Assembly: GCA_023053545.1 (NCBI GenBank) | Contig: JAKZAN010000104.1 | Span: forward strand, 1-64,000 | From: Lepidurus packardi | Lineage: Eukaryota > Arthropoda > Branchiopoda > Notostraca > Triopsidae | DNA length: 64,000 nt | Direction of reading: 5' to 3' | Notes under the pieces: generated by a model | The model's input: only the letters and a program-made list of their open reading frames with translations | What the model was told of the DNA's origin: nothing | Database searches by the model: none | Shown here: positions 35,502 through 45,726 of the stretch, piece by piece | Position numbering within the stretch: the first letter of the stretch is position 1 | Layout: every line of letters starts with the position of its first letter | Translations under genes and position numbers: made by a program

Positions 35502-38393
35502 ATGGAAGTCGAGAACAGCAACTGTAAAGTCGTCATCCCCAACAAGTCTGCAAATGACAAACGTGACTACAAAGCCATCCAGCTCCCCAACGCTATGCAG
35601 GTTCTTTTCATCAGTGACCCTGAATGTCAAAAGTCTGCTTGCGCCATCTCAGTCAAGGTCGGGTCCCTCAGTGACCCTGACAGCTCCCTCGGCCTCGCCC
35701 ACTTCCTCGAACATATGCTATTCATGGGATCAGCCAAATACCCGTCTCCCAATGAGTACTCCGAATTTATATCGCTCAACGCTGGTCTCGATAACGCGTA
35801 CACGGATGACCAAGAGACAAACTATTACTTTGAGATTGCGAATGCTAAATTCAGTGAGGGCGTTGACAGATTGGCTGCTTTCTTCAAGTCCACTATTCTG
35901 GATGCTGGCTGTGTCGAGAAGGAGAGGCAAGCTGTGCATGAGGAATATGTACTCTGGACCAACGACGACAACTGCAAGAGATGGGGAGTCGTCAGGCGCT
36001 TGGGAGCAGGAGAATACGGTAGATTCAACATCGGCAACCAAGACACACTCAACCACCCCGACGTGTTGACTGACCTGCGTCAGTTCTACGACAGATATTA
36101 CAGTGCTAATTTAATCAACTGCGTCCTCATCTCTCACTTACCTATTGAGGAGATGGAAAAAGCCTATGTCCCCGTACTCGAAGAAATCCCTAATAAGAAA
36201 GTTGTTGTGCCCGAGTTCCAGTATCCTTTTGATAAGAATCTCGGCAAGACTTGCAGAGTTCAATCTATTAAAGACGAAAACCATCTTGAGTTTAACTGGA
36301 TTGTACGCAATCTCAAGCCCCTCTACACCAAACACATTGGCTCCTATTTGACTCACGTATTGGGACACGAAGGTGAGAACTCACTCTTCAGTATCCTTAA
36401 AAAGAATGGTTGGGCAAGCGAGATCTCCAGCTACGACAGTGATATCGTCAAGGCCACCATTATTGGAATCGACATAACCCTGACAGAAGAAGGCGTGGAG
36501 AATATCGACTCCATTTATTCGACAGTGACAGCCTACGTGAAGAACTGTCTTAAACCTGATGCTCAGATCTACGAATAACTGAAATAGAGGAACAGACTGA
36601 GCTTTAGTTTCCAGGAGAAGACTGAGAACTATAGCTACTCAAGCAAACTCGCATCCCGAATGAACTACGTCGCCATCGATAACATTTTAGACTTTAAGAT
36701 CATCTTCGATGAATTCGATCCGAAACTCTTCCAAGAGGTGTTCGCCGAGCTTGATCCTTCCAGGCTCATCCTCTATATAAGTTCTAACGAACCTATAGAA
36801 GGCGCAGAAATGGAGCATTATCTCAAAACACCTTTCTTGTTGGAGCCTCTCCCTACCTTTACCGATCCTAAAATCAAGTTCCTTCCTCTGAATCCCAACC
36901 CTTATCTTCCCGTCGATATCACCGTACACCCTAAGAATGAAGCAGGTCCCATCCATCTTGCTGACAACTTGCTTTTTGCTCCTGACCCTCGGTTCAACGT
37001 CTGCAAAGGTTCAATCTCTCTCTCACTTTATAGTGGATTTGATGAGGTTTTCCATGAGCTGTTCGCGGCTTGGCTCGAAAATATGCTCAAAGAAAAACTA
37101 TACCCAGCTGAAGTCCTGAACGTAGATGTCGACATCTAATTCAGAAACAAGAGACTAAATGTGGGTTTCTTCGGTTTCAGCGACACCCTTCTCAAGATCG
37201 TGCAAGCTCTGCCCTCAATGATTAACTCATTGTTCGACAACGCTGAACAAGCCGAACAAATGTTCGATCTTGAGCTGTAGACTCTGACCCAGGAATACTC
37301 CAACTTCTACGTTAATCCCACTGATGATGTCCTTTACGATCATATCAGCAGAGTGTTGGTCGGCAAAGATACCTTGACAATCGAAGAAGTTATTACGGGC
37401 CTGGAAAACTACACCTTTGAAGATTTTGAAAATAAAGCAAAGCAGTACTGGAAGTCAGTGTATACCCAGTGGGTCTTCGTTGGTAATTTCACCCAGGACC
37501 AAATCATCCACTCCAAGCAGAGGTTCGAGAAGGAAGTCGGTATCGACAACTCCAAAAACTCCAAGCCTGTCCACGGTTGTCTTAAGCTGACACAAGACAT
37601 TTCTTGTGAGATTAGCATCGATTCGGAGGATATTACGACTTCAGGAACGATAGTATACTACCAGCATGGAAAGTCCAGTCTTAAAGATGAGATCCTCCTC
37701 CAGATCCTCAGACTTTATATCAAGGAACCCTTCTTCAACGAACTGCGAACGATCCGACAACTAGCATACTATCTGACGACTGTCCAACAGGATTACAGAG
37801 GAGTTGTGGGCTTATACTTTATCCTGATTTCGTCATCTGCCGACCCTGCGTCAATCAGCAAGCAGATCAAGGAATTCGTGGCAGACTTCTTCCTGAAGTT
37901 CAAGGCACTTACCGAAAAGCAGTTCACGGATCTTAAAGAGGGAGTGTTTGTGAAGATGTCTGAGCCTGATCAGAACTTATGTACCTACGCAAACTTCATC
38001 AAGAACGAAGTGTTCAGCAACACCTTCATGTTTGATAAGAAGGAGAAGCATGTCGTGAAGAGCATATTGGACCAAATCACTATTCAGGATTTGGAGTCAG
38101 TGATCGAGGGACTACTGAAAACATCACTCGACATTCTGGTGGTTGCGAAGTGCCACAACAAGGCATACGAAGAAAACAAGGAGAAGGAGGGCGTAGTCTC
38201 CAGATTGAAGGAGTTCAAGGTGATCAAGAACGAGTCTGACTACCACGCAGACTATGTGACAGAGTCGAAGGGAGTGATCGCAAACGGCAACAAATCGAAG
38301 AATTTGACTATGGTTGACGCTATGCACAAGAACTGGTCCAAAAACAGAACATCGGCCATCAACAAGAGCCTCTCTCAAAACAGAAATATGTGA
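35502..38393 (+). CDS. IDE: Insulin-degrading enzyme-type M16 zinc metallopeptidase
   Basis: A full-length 963-residue M16A peptidase, intronless. The inverted zinc motif HFLEH is at residues 67-71, with the third ligand Glu at about 148 (VHEEY). It is preceded by GSLSDPDSSLGLAHFLEHMLFMG and followed by the family blocks DNAYTDDQETNYYFE and FYDRYYSANLINCVL. The inactive C-terminal half follows, with the typical TIRQLAYYLTTVQQDYRGVVG segment that contributes to substrate binding. Such enzymes degrade amyloid-prone and signalling peptides in cytosol and other compartments. In-frame TAA/TAG (Gln) occur at about 36576, 36585, 37137 and 37278. Stop TGA. The start is the first ATG of the frame, 44 residues ahead of the first family-conserved strand. 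Confidence 0.95.
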
Positions 38394-38505
38394 TGCTTAA
38401 TCATTATTTGTAAGCAGCTGATGTGTTGAGATTATACGATATGAAACAAAGCTATTGGTAATATGCGATAAAGATTAGACTAGATGGATGGGGTGGTCGA
38501 TATAG

Positions 38506-39150
38506 TCAATTTATGGAGGACTCGTTGAGTCTGCGGAGCCTGTTGATTTATTCCTGCTTGTGCTGGACGTACCCTTCGAAGTTCAGCTTTTTAGAGGCGT
38601 TAGTGTCGTACTCGTTACTCTTCTTCGCAACTTACTAGTGGGACTGCCGGATTTCATCTCGCAGTTGCTACGCCTTCTGTGTTTCCCGCTTTATCTCCCC
38701 ATCAAGATAATTGAGGAGAGAGTCTAACAAGACTTATTCGTTGTTGATCTCAAGGAATTGTCCCTTCATCACTATTTTATCTGCTTCGAAGACAACTCTA
38801 GCATGTCTGCTGATGCTCAGCTCTGTCTTCTCCGCACACTCTCCATAGGAGGTTGGAATCTTTCTCTTCTCTTCTAGCACTTTTAGCTTCAATTCTTATC
38901 TCTCCAGCTATCTTGTTAACTAGGTCTTCTTTTTCATGAGCTGGTCGATTTCTTTCTCCAACTCGTTGACTTCTGGCCTCTTTTTGAACAACACTCTGTC
39001 TATGATATGGGGATTCTGATATTTGACTGCATTGTTATAAAGATCCGTCAGCGGACCTGCCAACCCGAGTGCTTCGACAGCAGGATCGTCGATTTGTGGT
39101 TTCTGGGGAGTTATCTCGATGGTCTCTTCGGAGCTAAGGGTATCCGACAT
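38506..39150 (-). CDS. Coiled-coil protein, uncharacterised
   Basis: A 214-residue protein, intronless, ATG 39150 to TGA 38506. A short acidic N terminus (SSEETIEITPQ) leads into long heptad-like helices: LEKEIDQLMKKKTQLTRQLE (~68-90) and ETQKAQQLRDEIRQSHQQVA (~155-180), with a middle block FEADKIVMKGQFLEINNEQV. Six in-frame TAA/TAG fall mostly at coiled-coil positions where Gln is natural. No named family recognised. It is tail-to-tail with the peptidase gene, about 110 bases between stops. Confidence 0.7.
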
Positions 39151-39384
39151 TTGGCTTAGGAGACTGCTGCTATCCTTGGCATTTTCAGGACTGTCTTATT
39201 AGTGTTTGTTTCTCATGTGACTAAACTAAAGTGAGTGAATGGATTAGCTGCTCTAATTATTATTATAATGGGGGTTGCTTGATAATCATGATTAAGACCT
39301 GCTTGAGATAAAATGCAATATGTAAAGTTTGTTCTTGGAATGGGGATCTTTGTTTATAACAGTCGTAGATGGACTAGACAGTAA

Positions 39385-40890
39385 TCACATAGCCTTCATC
39401 TTCTCGATCATCTTCCTGTAGAATTCCTTGAAGTCTATCACGCTGTTCTGGTTTTCATCGAAGTATTCGAAGATTTGTACTGCTTCCTATACCGTCAGGG
39501 TCTTGTCCACCTTCAGCAGCATCTTCGAAAACTCCTAGTACTCCAGACCCCCATCCCTATTCTTGTCGTAACTGTCGAAAACTGTCAGCAAGTCTAAATG
39601 CTTGTCTCTGATCTTTTTGACAATCTTCCCGATAACTTCACTTAGCTTTTCATTGAGCTCCAATCTCACTTCATCCCTCTTTACTAGATTTTTGTCCAAT
39701 TCCTGTATCCTTTCTTCAGGTTTCATAACTCCCGATTTTAGAAGGTATCTCTTAACCTCAGACAAGTCGAGGCTACCATTCTTATCCTTGTCGATGTGGA
39801 TGAAGAGATACGAAGTCTCACATTTATCCACTGAAGAATCAAGCTGGGATATAAATTCATGGAACTCTTACAACCCCCATCTGTGATTGTGAGCGACACT
39901 TTCAAAGAACTGCTAGACGTCGATGTTGTTGGAGCTTATGTGAAGTCGAAGCTGGTTGAGCAACTCCTTGGCTCTGTACTCCAGTCTTTTATTTTTATCG
40001 AGTTATCCTGCAAAAACACCTCCGAATATCTTGTGTTCGAACACTTCATCCAGCTGAACCTCTCTTATTCTCTGATCCTCAGACATCCCTGAACGAAGTC
40101 CTGTAGCTATGCTGATACTTTGAGATGGGCAAATTAGATGGGTGAGGTCATCACAAGGAGTGTGAGTTATTCTATGCTTTTGGCAGTCCATGGATGTGTT
40201 CCATATATCAGCTAAGATATTATTGAATTTTGATTAGAATTTAGATATTTACCTCGTAGCATACGCATCCGAGAGCCCAAATATCGCTCTTAGAAGTGTA
40301 TTTGACTTGGTTTAATTGCTGGGGGGACATGTAACTCGGGGAACCAACCATGGTCGTGTTCATCTGGTCCTTACTCTCCAGGATCTTGCTGAACCCGAAG
40401 TCAGCCAGCTTGAATACCCCATCATCTATCAGAATATTCTCGGGTTTTAGATCCCGATGAATCACCCCATACCTCACAAGTTCAAGGAATCCTCTACATA
40501 GCTGCTTCATAATATCTACCACTCGCTCCTCTGTGAACTACTTGACTTCCTCCATCATTTACCTGAGGCTCCCTCCTTTACATAGTTCCTGGATTATGTA
40601 GTAGCTATTTGCAGTCTCAATCACGTCAATTAGGCGAACGATATTGACGGAGCGTAAGGTCCTCATGACCTTGATCTCGAGGAAGAAACTGTTGCGAAGA
40701 TATTGGTTTCCCTATACTGAATTGGTTTAGGAATACGTCTGTTTTTTAGGAGGTGTTTGACAGCCACGTGCTGACCAGTAGTCTGATCCACCGCAGGATA
40801 AACAGTGCTGAAAGAGCCACTGCCGAGTTGTTGGGAAATATCGACCACGAAGTTGGCGATAACTTTCTTTTTGAGGGTATGAGGATGCAT
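39385..40890 (-). CDS. EF-hand protein kinase (CDPK-like)
   Basis: Kinase domain: QQLGSGSFSTVYPAV (P-loop, ~20-35), VAVK lysine, FLEIKVMRTLR (helix C), HRDLKPENILI at about 138, ADFGFSKI, SPSYMSPQQL and SDIWALGCVCYE. Calcium-binding EF-hands follow in the C-terminal third: DKDKNGSLDLSE, DKNRDGGLEYQE and DENQNSVIDFKE, preceded by a degenerate one. Kinase plus EF-hands is the calcium-dependent protein kinase layout of plants and alveolates. Introns: 40717-40736 (20 nt) and 40212-40252 (41 nt). The end of the kinase domain (REQERFSW) and the next block (DEVFEHKIF) are in different frames at about 40050, one base short, with no convincing intron. This is either a sequence error or a real lesion. 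Confidence 0.75.
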
Positions 40891-41165
40891 CTAATAAAAA
40901 AAAAAAATAGAGATAATTTTGGTTGGAATAAAAATTAGTATTTTCTATAGTTCTGGATAAAACTGATGACCTTGGGGAGGAACTAGAAAGACAGCTAGAC
41001 ATAGACTCAACAGTGATAAAAACAATAATTATTGGTAATGATTAGATATTCATAGTTGTGTCAAGACCGTTGGTATTCCCTTACCGCGAGTTCATGCTAA
41101 TATTTTGAAATACTCCAGCATTTATAACGTAGCCTCCCATCCAGCCAACATCCCAAGTCTCATCA

Positions 41166-41900
41166 TCAGAAATCAGTGTTGACTTTCCTGTATTTACTCC
41201 TAGTCTCCTTCACGAACCCCTTCACTTCGTCCAGGAAGCTTTAGTTACTCACTATCGACGCATCGCTGTTCTCAACCTGTCTGCTAACCATATATAGCTG
41301 TTCTTTCAGGGCTTTATATTTGGCGTCTTTGCGTACATATCGTGCCTTCAAAGACTCCAGCTCCTCGTACAACTCAGTATTGGCAGACACTAGACTAGGC
41401 GGAATCGAGGTGCTAGTCGCTGCGGCATAGCGAATAGGGCTGGACGTGTTGGAGCCAGACAGTGCAGTTTTAAGGTGCTGAACCTCTGCGTTTTTTCTCT
41501 CGATTTCGGCAATATAATTTTTATTGTACTCCACGACATTCTTGATACTGCTTTAGATTTCGCTTTTCGCGGCGATTAGCTCTCTGATTTGCTGGTCCTT
41601 CTTGCCCACGACCCTTTCCAAGTACGATATATGCTAGTCTTTCTTGCTATTCTGCTATTTCAGCCGGCAGTTCTCGAGCAGGACCTGGTCCAAGTATCTC
41701 CTCAGGTAGTGGAGAGTCACTTGGGGGTTCGAGTGCTCGAAAACTAGTTCCTACTGGGTCTGCGCAGAAGAGTCACTATTATTTTGGGATTCGCAGAGGA
41801 CAGCCCAGGGATCTATGGGCTGTTTGACGTTACGATGGTTTAGTTGTGCTGCAGACTTTAGAGGTGCGCTATTTGCAAGTGTTTGCTATGACCTGAGCAT
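41166..41900 (-). CDS. Coiled-coil protein, uncharacterised
   Basis: A 244-residue protein, intronless, ATG 41900 to TGA 41166. The N-terminal ~40 residues are polar. A long coiled coil runs from about 65 to 150 (LRRYLDQVLLENCRLKQQNS; KKDQQIRELIAAKSEIQSSI). A Ser/Thr-rich linker with SPIRYAAATSTSIPPS follows, then a second coil (ELYEELESLKARYVRKDAK) and a basic tail. A cytoskeletal or scaffold role is plausible but not shown. No family recognised. Confidence 0.7.
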
Positions 41901-42180
41901 GAGATATGGTTTTAGTGTGGTGTTTTTTGATGGCTTGGTGAAATGACGAAGAGAGCTGTAAAAGAATCGAGAAGAGAGAGATCTATATATGAAAAAAGAT
42001 TAGATTTATATTGATATATTTTGTAATATGTACATTGTCCTTATTTTAAATTAGTTAAAAGTTTGGAGTCCGTTTATTTCAAGGTGGGAACATTATATAT
42101 GTACCCAAATGGGATTGGTGATAGCCATGGAAAATAGAGAAAACACGACTATTACTCGGATGTCCAACACCATCATCACT

Positions 42181-43263
42181 TCAGAAGTACTCCCGCACTG
42201 CGATGTCCTTGAACGTGTTCAGATCCACATACCGATGTCTTTTGAAGGCCTACTAGAAACTAGCCTTCGGGATACTCTTCAGACACTCTTTGATATCCAG
42301 CCAGGCCTCGAAAAAGATCTTCTTCTTCTGAATCGCATAGTTGTTCCTCGACTTACGCCCTACTATCGGTTCTTTGTCCTCGGCATCTTCCTCCTTCCAC
42401 TTTCTCTCGCAGCATGGGCATACATCTCCCTATGGCCTATTAACCTTGTCCTATTGCATAATTGGGGTTCCCAAGACTTCTCTGTCTACATGGTGGCTGG
42501 CGGCACAGAATCTGAATGGAGAACCCACCCCACTACTTTTGGCAGGCTTTGGTGCGATTTTGACTGATTCCACCATTCTATTCTGATTTTCTATTTCCGC
42601 ATTGGGTTGAGCTGGTAGCGATTAGCATTCGATTTCTGCATTGTGATCTTTATTAATAGCAGGAGTCGTACAACTAAAGAATGAAGCCAAAGAAGAACTC
42701 TCGTTTTTTCTGGTGATTCTTCTTCGAGAACCGCGAGTCGGGACATCTTCTTCTTCCTCATGAGGGGATGACTTAAAAATCCGGATCTTTGGCTCATTCG
42801 TTGCTTCTATTCTAGTCTCCGAAATCCGCATCACCTCATAGTTTACTTTGTTACCTTCATCTGTCTCATCATCAAGAAATACATCTGCAGTCGGACATAC
42901 CTTGGGACCTCCTTGGTAAAAACTCAGATCTATAGGTTTCATAGGCAGGGCAATCTCATAGCAGTCAATGTCAGTAGTAACGAAGGAAAACGGCACGATC
43001 CTTTTGGGTCGATTATACTTAAATACGGGAGGAACCACAGTGATGAGTGACTTGGGCGAGGCAGTGGGGTGAGGAGTGATATTGAGTTGCTGGTCGATAG
43101 TGCGTTTGGAACAGTTGACATGGGACTTGATGAGGTTGACATGGATGTAGTCTCCACAGTTGAGGCACTTGACGTGGTTGCTAGGTATGAGGTTGGGGAT
43201 GGGTTTGTGCTAGAATTGGGAGGCACGGTCGACGCGGCCTGAGAAGTTCTGTTCGCTGTACAT
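42181..43263 (-). CDS. Zinc-finger protein, uncharacterised
   Basis: A 360-residue protein from ATG 43263 to TGA 42181. A CxxC...HxxC finger lies at about 34-52 (CLNCGDYIHVNLIKSHVNC), like C2HC-type fingers of cytoskeletal and RNA proteins. An acidic/basic disordered middle follows (SSPHEEEEDVPTRGSRRR). A second CxxC pair (CPCCEREKW, ~277) precedes a conserved-looking helical C terminus (IFFEAWLDIKECLKSI, FKRHRYVDLNTFKDIAV). The C-terminal third only appears once TAA at 42622 is read as Gln. The plus-strand frame over it (42109-42567) is its shadow. Family not identified. Confidence 0.7.
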
Positions 43264-44204
43264 GGTCTGAGTGAGAAATCTAGAAGTATATGATAATATT
43301 CTATTCTGGCAAAAAAAGACTAGAAGCAAAAAGAATTGAGCCCAGAAATAATTTGGAAGCTTAAAAGATGGGGGAAGATTAGCACATACGTTCGATTATG
43401 CTAAACAACTCATGGTCACCTGATATATCTCAGGCAGCCTATGATTGTCAAATATGACTACTCCTTCTTATCCTTCTATTCTTAAGGTTTGTGCCGCGAA
43501 CCGTGAACACCGACGCCTAAAGATATATTTCTACACAAATAGGGAAACTGCCCGCAGAGATTATTAGCAGACTACACTTTTCTTTTGAAAACAAAATCAT
43601 AAAAGAGTAAAGGTGGAGGCGAAGGATATTGACCATTTGTTATTTACAAATCCCACACACAGGGGTTGGGGTTGGGGTTCAGCTATGGGGTTTGAATTCA
43701 GATCGACGCTTGGCCACATCTCCAGGTATGGGGTTGGGGTTGGGCTTGCTCTTGGGGTAAAAGTTGGGAATGGGTCAATGTTTCTCTTAGCCTTGGGGTT
43801 TAATATGCATGCACAACCAAGATGCAGGATCATGCATGTTCATGCCCACTTTACCATTCATAGTTTGTAGATTAGAGGTCGGATCATATAGAATCACTGT
43901 GTGAGTGGTTCACGAGTATTTCTCGATAGTGATAGAGAATCCTTCCAAATGTTCAGATCAAGGGAGGTATGGGATCAGGCTGGAAATAGATTTTTCGGGT
44001 TTCTACTTCCCACTCTCAATAATATAACTGAAGAAAGAAATCCAAGATTTAAACAGTTTATCTGCTTATTCTACTCCTTGGGTTCATAGTATTCGACCCC
44101 CCATCAGTATTCTTCATAACCCTCGAAACTAAACATGTGAAGCACATCCTTAAAAAAGCTGTTTAAATATACGTGAAATCGAATAGCATACACTATCTTC
44201 ACTA
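43264..44204. other. Spacer carrying telomere-like repeats
   Basis: About 940 bases between the zinc-finger gene and eL18. It includes the G4T2 clusters at 43662-43747. A plus-strand frame, ATG 43685 to TGA 44140 (151 codons), passes through the repeats, which it reads as Gly-Val repeats. Its second half has mixed protein-like composition. I do not call it a gene because code 6 makes chance frames of this length common. Confidence 0.5.
43662..43747 (+). repeat. Interstitial telomere-type repeats, degenerate cluster
   Basis: (GGGGTT)3 at 43662-43679, a GGGGTTT at 43687, then (GGGGTT)2 followed by GGGCTT at 43730-43747, with further GGGGT and GGGTT pieces to about 43802. All are in the G-strand orientation, the same as the 32283 block. 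The partial decay suggests age, or a protein-binding array rather than recent telomere addition. Confidence 0.85.
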
Positions 44205-44741
44205 TCATCTTCTGCCTCTCGCACGTTCGAACTTCCTGCCCTCTGCTCTGACTCTGGGGGCGCTGTGAGATCCCTTCTGTCCGGGGAACAGACCGAAATG
44301 CCTCTTGGCTTCTCTGTCTCTGGGGCCTCTAAGCAGCAACACACCCTTGCCAGTGGGGGCCTTCTGGGCCAACTGGTCAAAGGTCATGCACTCGCCCTTG
44401 TTAGCGACAATGCGCTGTCTGGCAGAGTTGGTGAATCTCAGAGCGCAGACCTTGAGGCCCTGGGGGACGTTGAGGAGTCTGACATCATCAGTGACGGTGC
44501 CGACAAGAGCAACGATCTGGTTTTCTTTGATGTGCTTGGAGATGCGGGAGAGGGAGATAGGGTAGCGATTAAGGCAGGACTGGTTGAGTCTCTTGTGGAT
44601 GACGCGGTTAAAGGCGGAGTCAGTTCTGCGGGAGAGGAAGGCATAGAGCTTGATGAGGAGCTTGAGGTAAGCATTGGTGGACTTGGTTTTTCTAAGACCG
44701 CGGTTGGGGATGCGGCCGCCTCTGATGAGATCGATACCCAT
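44205..44741 (-). CDS. RPL18: 60S ribosomal protein eL18
   Basis: A 178-residue protein, intronless, stop TGA, with no in-frame TAA/TAG, as is usual for highly expressed genes. Matches eL18 over its length: [87 protein letters not shown] and the basic tail. It sits in the large ribosomal subunit. The opposite-strand frame is a shadow. Confidence 0.97.
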   Translation of the reverse strand: MGIDLIRGGRIPNRGLRKTKSTNAYLKLLIKLYAFLSRRTDSAFNRVIHKRLNQSCLNRYPISLSRISKHIKENQIVALVGTVTDDVRLLNVPQGLKVCALRFTNSARQRIVANKGECMTFDQLAQKAPTGKGVLLLRGPRDREAKRHFGLFPGQKGSHSAPRVRAEGRKFERARGRR

Positions 44742-44889
44742 GTTGTTGTGACTATTTTGTGATCAAGAATAAATGTATTTTTTAATTATTATTAAAAATA
44801 ATATCGCCTCCCTCTTTTTGGAACACTGATTAACGTTTCTCCTAAATTACTCACATACTTCCCTGCGAACCCAATAATCTACCCCCATC

Positions 44890-45550
44890 ATGCAGCAGGT
44901 ACCCTCCCAGAATCTGTCCACGCGTGACGTCGCCAACTGCCTCAGCCAGTTCGACATCCTCCTCGCCTACTCTGACCCCCCAGTTGCTGCGTCTCGCCAA
45001 ACATACCACTATGCTCAAGTTCAAGCCTGCCTCCATCTTTTATAAGCAGAAAGACCCCTCCGATGCAGTATTTTTCCTGCTCGCTGGAATCGTAGACCTC
45101 TACCAATACTTTAATGGCACGGTCCCCTATACCTCTGTTTCGACCCTCTCCATCAAAGACCATATAGACCTCAAGAAAGCATCACTCAATTAAATAAAAC
45201 TGTACCAAAGACTCAAGTCTACGGTCGATAAAAAACACGTCGTCAATGACCAGAAGCAACTTATGTCTCGAATATAGAGTGGGTGTGTCTTCGGAGCTGA
45301 CAAGGAGGAAGGACGAGAGACGCGGAGGTTGGAGGCTAGAGCAGCCACCTAAGGGTTATGTCTAAGAATCCCTCAGCAGGTGTTCGAAGACATTAGGAAC
45401 GGGGTGGACGAGAAGCAAGTGGTTTAGGAAGAGTCGGATTTCGTGAAGATGATGAACGAGTAGATCCGGATGCTGGACGAGGAGAAGAAATAGCTGTTGT
45501 AGTTCATAGCTCGAAGCAAGGCCAAGCGAAGACCCAAACTATACAAGTGA
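44890..45550 (+). CDS. Cyclic-nucleotide-binding-domain-like protein, frame break at a C run
   Basis: The product reads RDVANCLSQFDILLAYSDP, then, one base out of frame, QLLRLAKHTTMLKFKPASIF and YKQKDPSDAVFFLLAGIVDLY. These are the opening strands of a cyclic-nucleotide-binding fold (hydrophobic start, F-K-xx-xxIFxQxDxxDxxFxLxxG). A later FGADKEEGRETRRLEARAAT sits where the phosphate-binding cassette should be but lacks its Glu/Arg pattern, so ligand binding is doubtful. The frame change falls at a six-C run (about 44975-44980); with five C the protein is continuous. About 219 residues in total, ending at TGA 45550, with several TAA/TAG as Gln. Confidence 0.6.
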
Positions 45551-45726
45551 ATAAAAAATGCAGGATCATGCTGATAATGATATCTGATAAACGTACACCC
45601 ATGCTAGTTATCTATTTCTTTGGCGTCAGACGGAGTATCTACATATTTTGAAAAATATATTTAAAAACCAAGCATAAAACAATAGAACTGCAGAGAAAAG
45701 AACCACTGTACTAGCAATCTGACCAA

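Noticed and set aside
42109-42567. Plus-strand frame with an apparent membrane segment (YRFFVLGIFLLPLSLAAW)
   Set aside because: It is the shadow of the zinc-finger gene on the minus strand, whose C-terminal third is strongly protein-like here and ends in TGA at 42181.
32283-43747. Head-to-head telomere fusion of two chromosomes
   Set aside because: A fusion would show GGGGTT arrays followed by CCCCAA arrays. Only the G-strand orientation is present.
43685-44140. 151-codon plus-strand frame through the G4T2 repeats
   Set aside because: Its N-terminal part is just the translated telomere repeat; no independent support.
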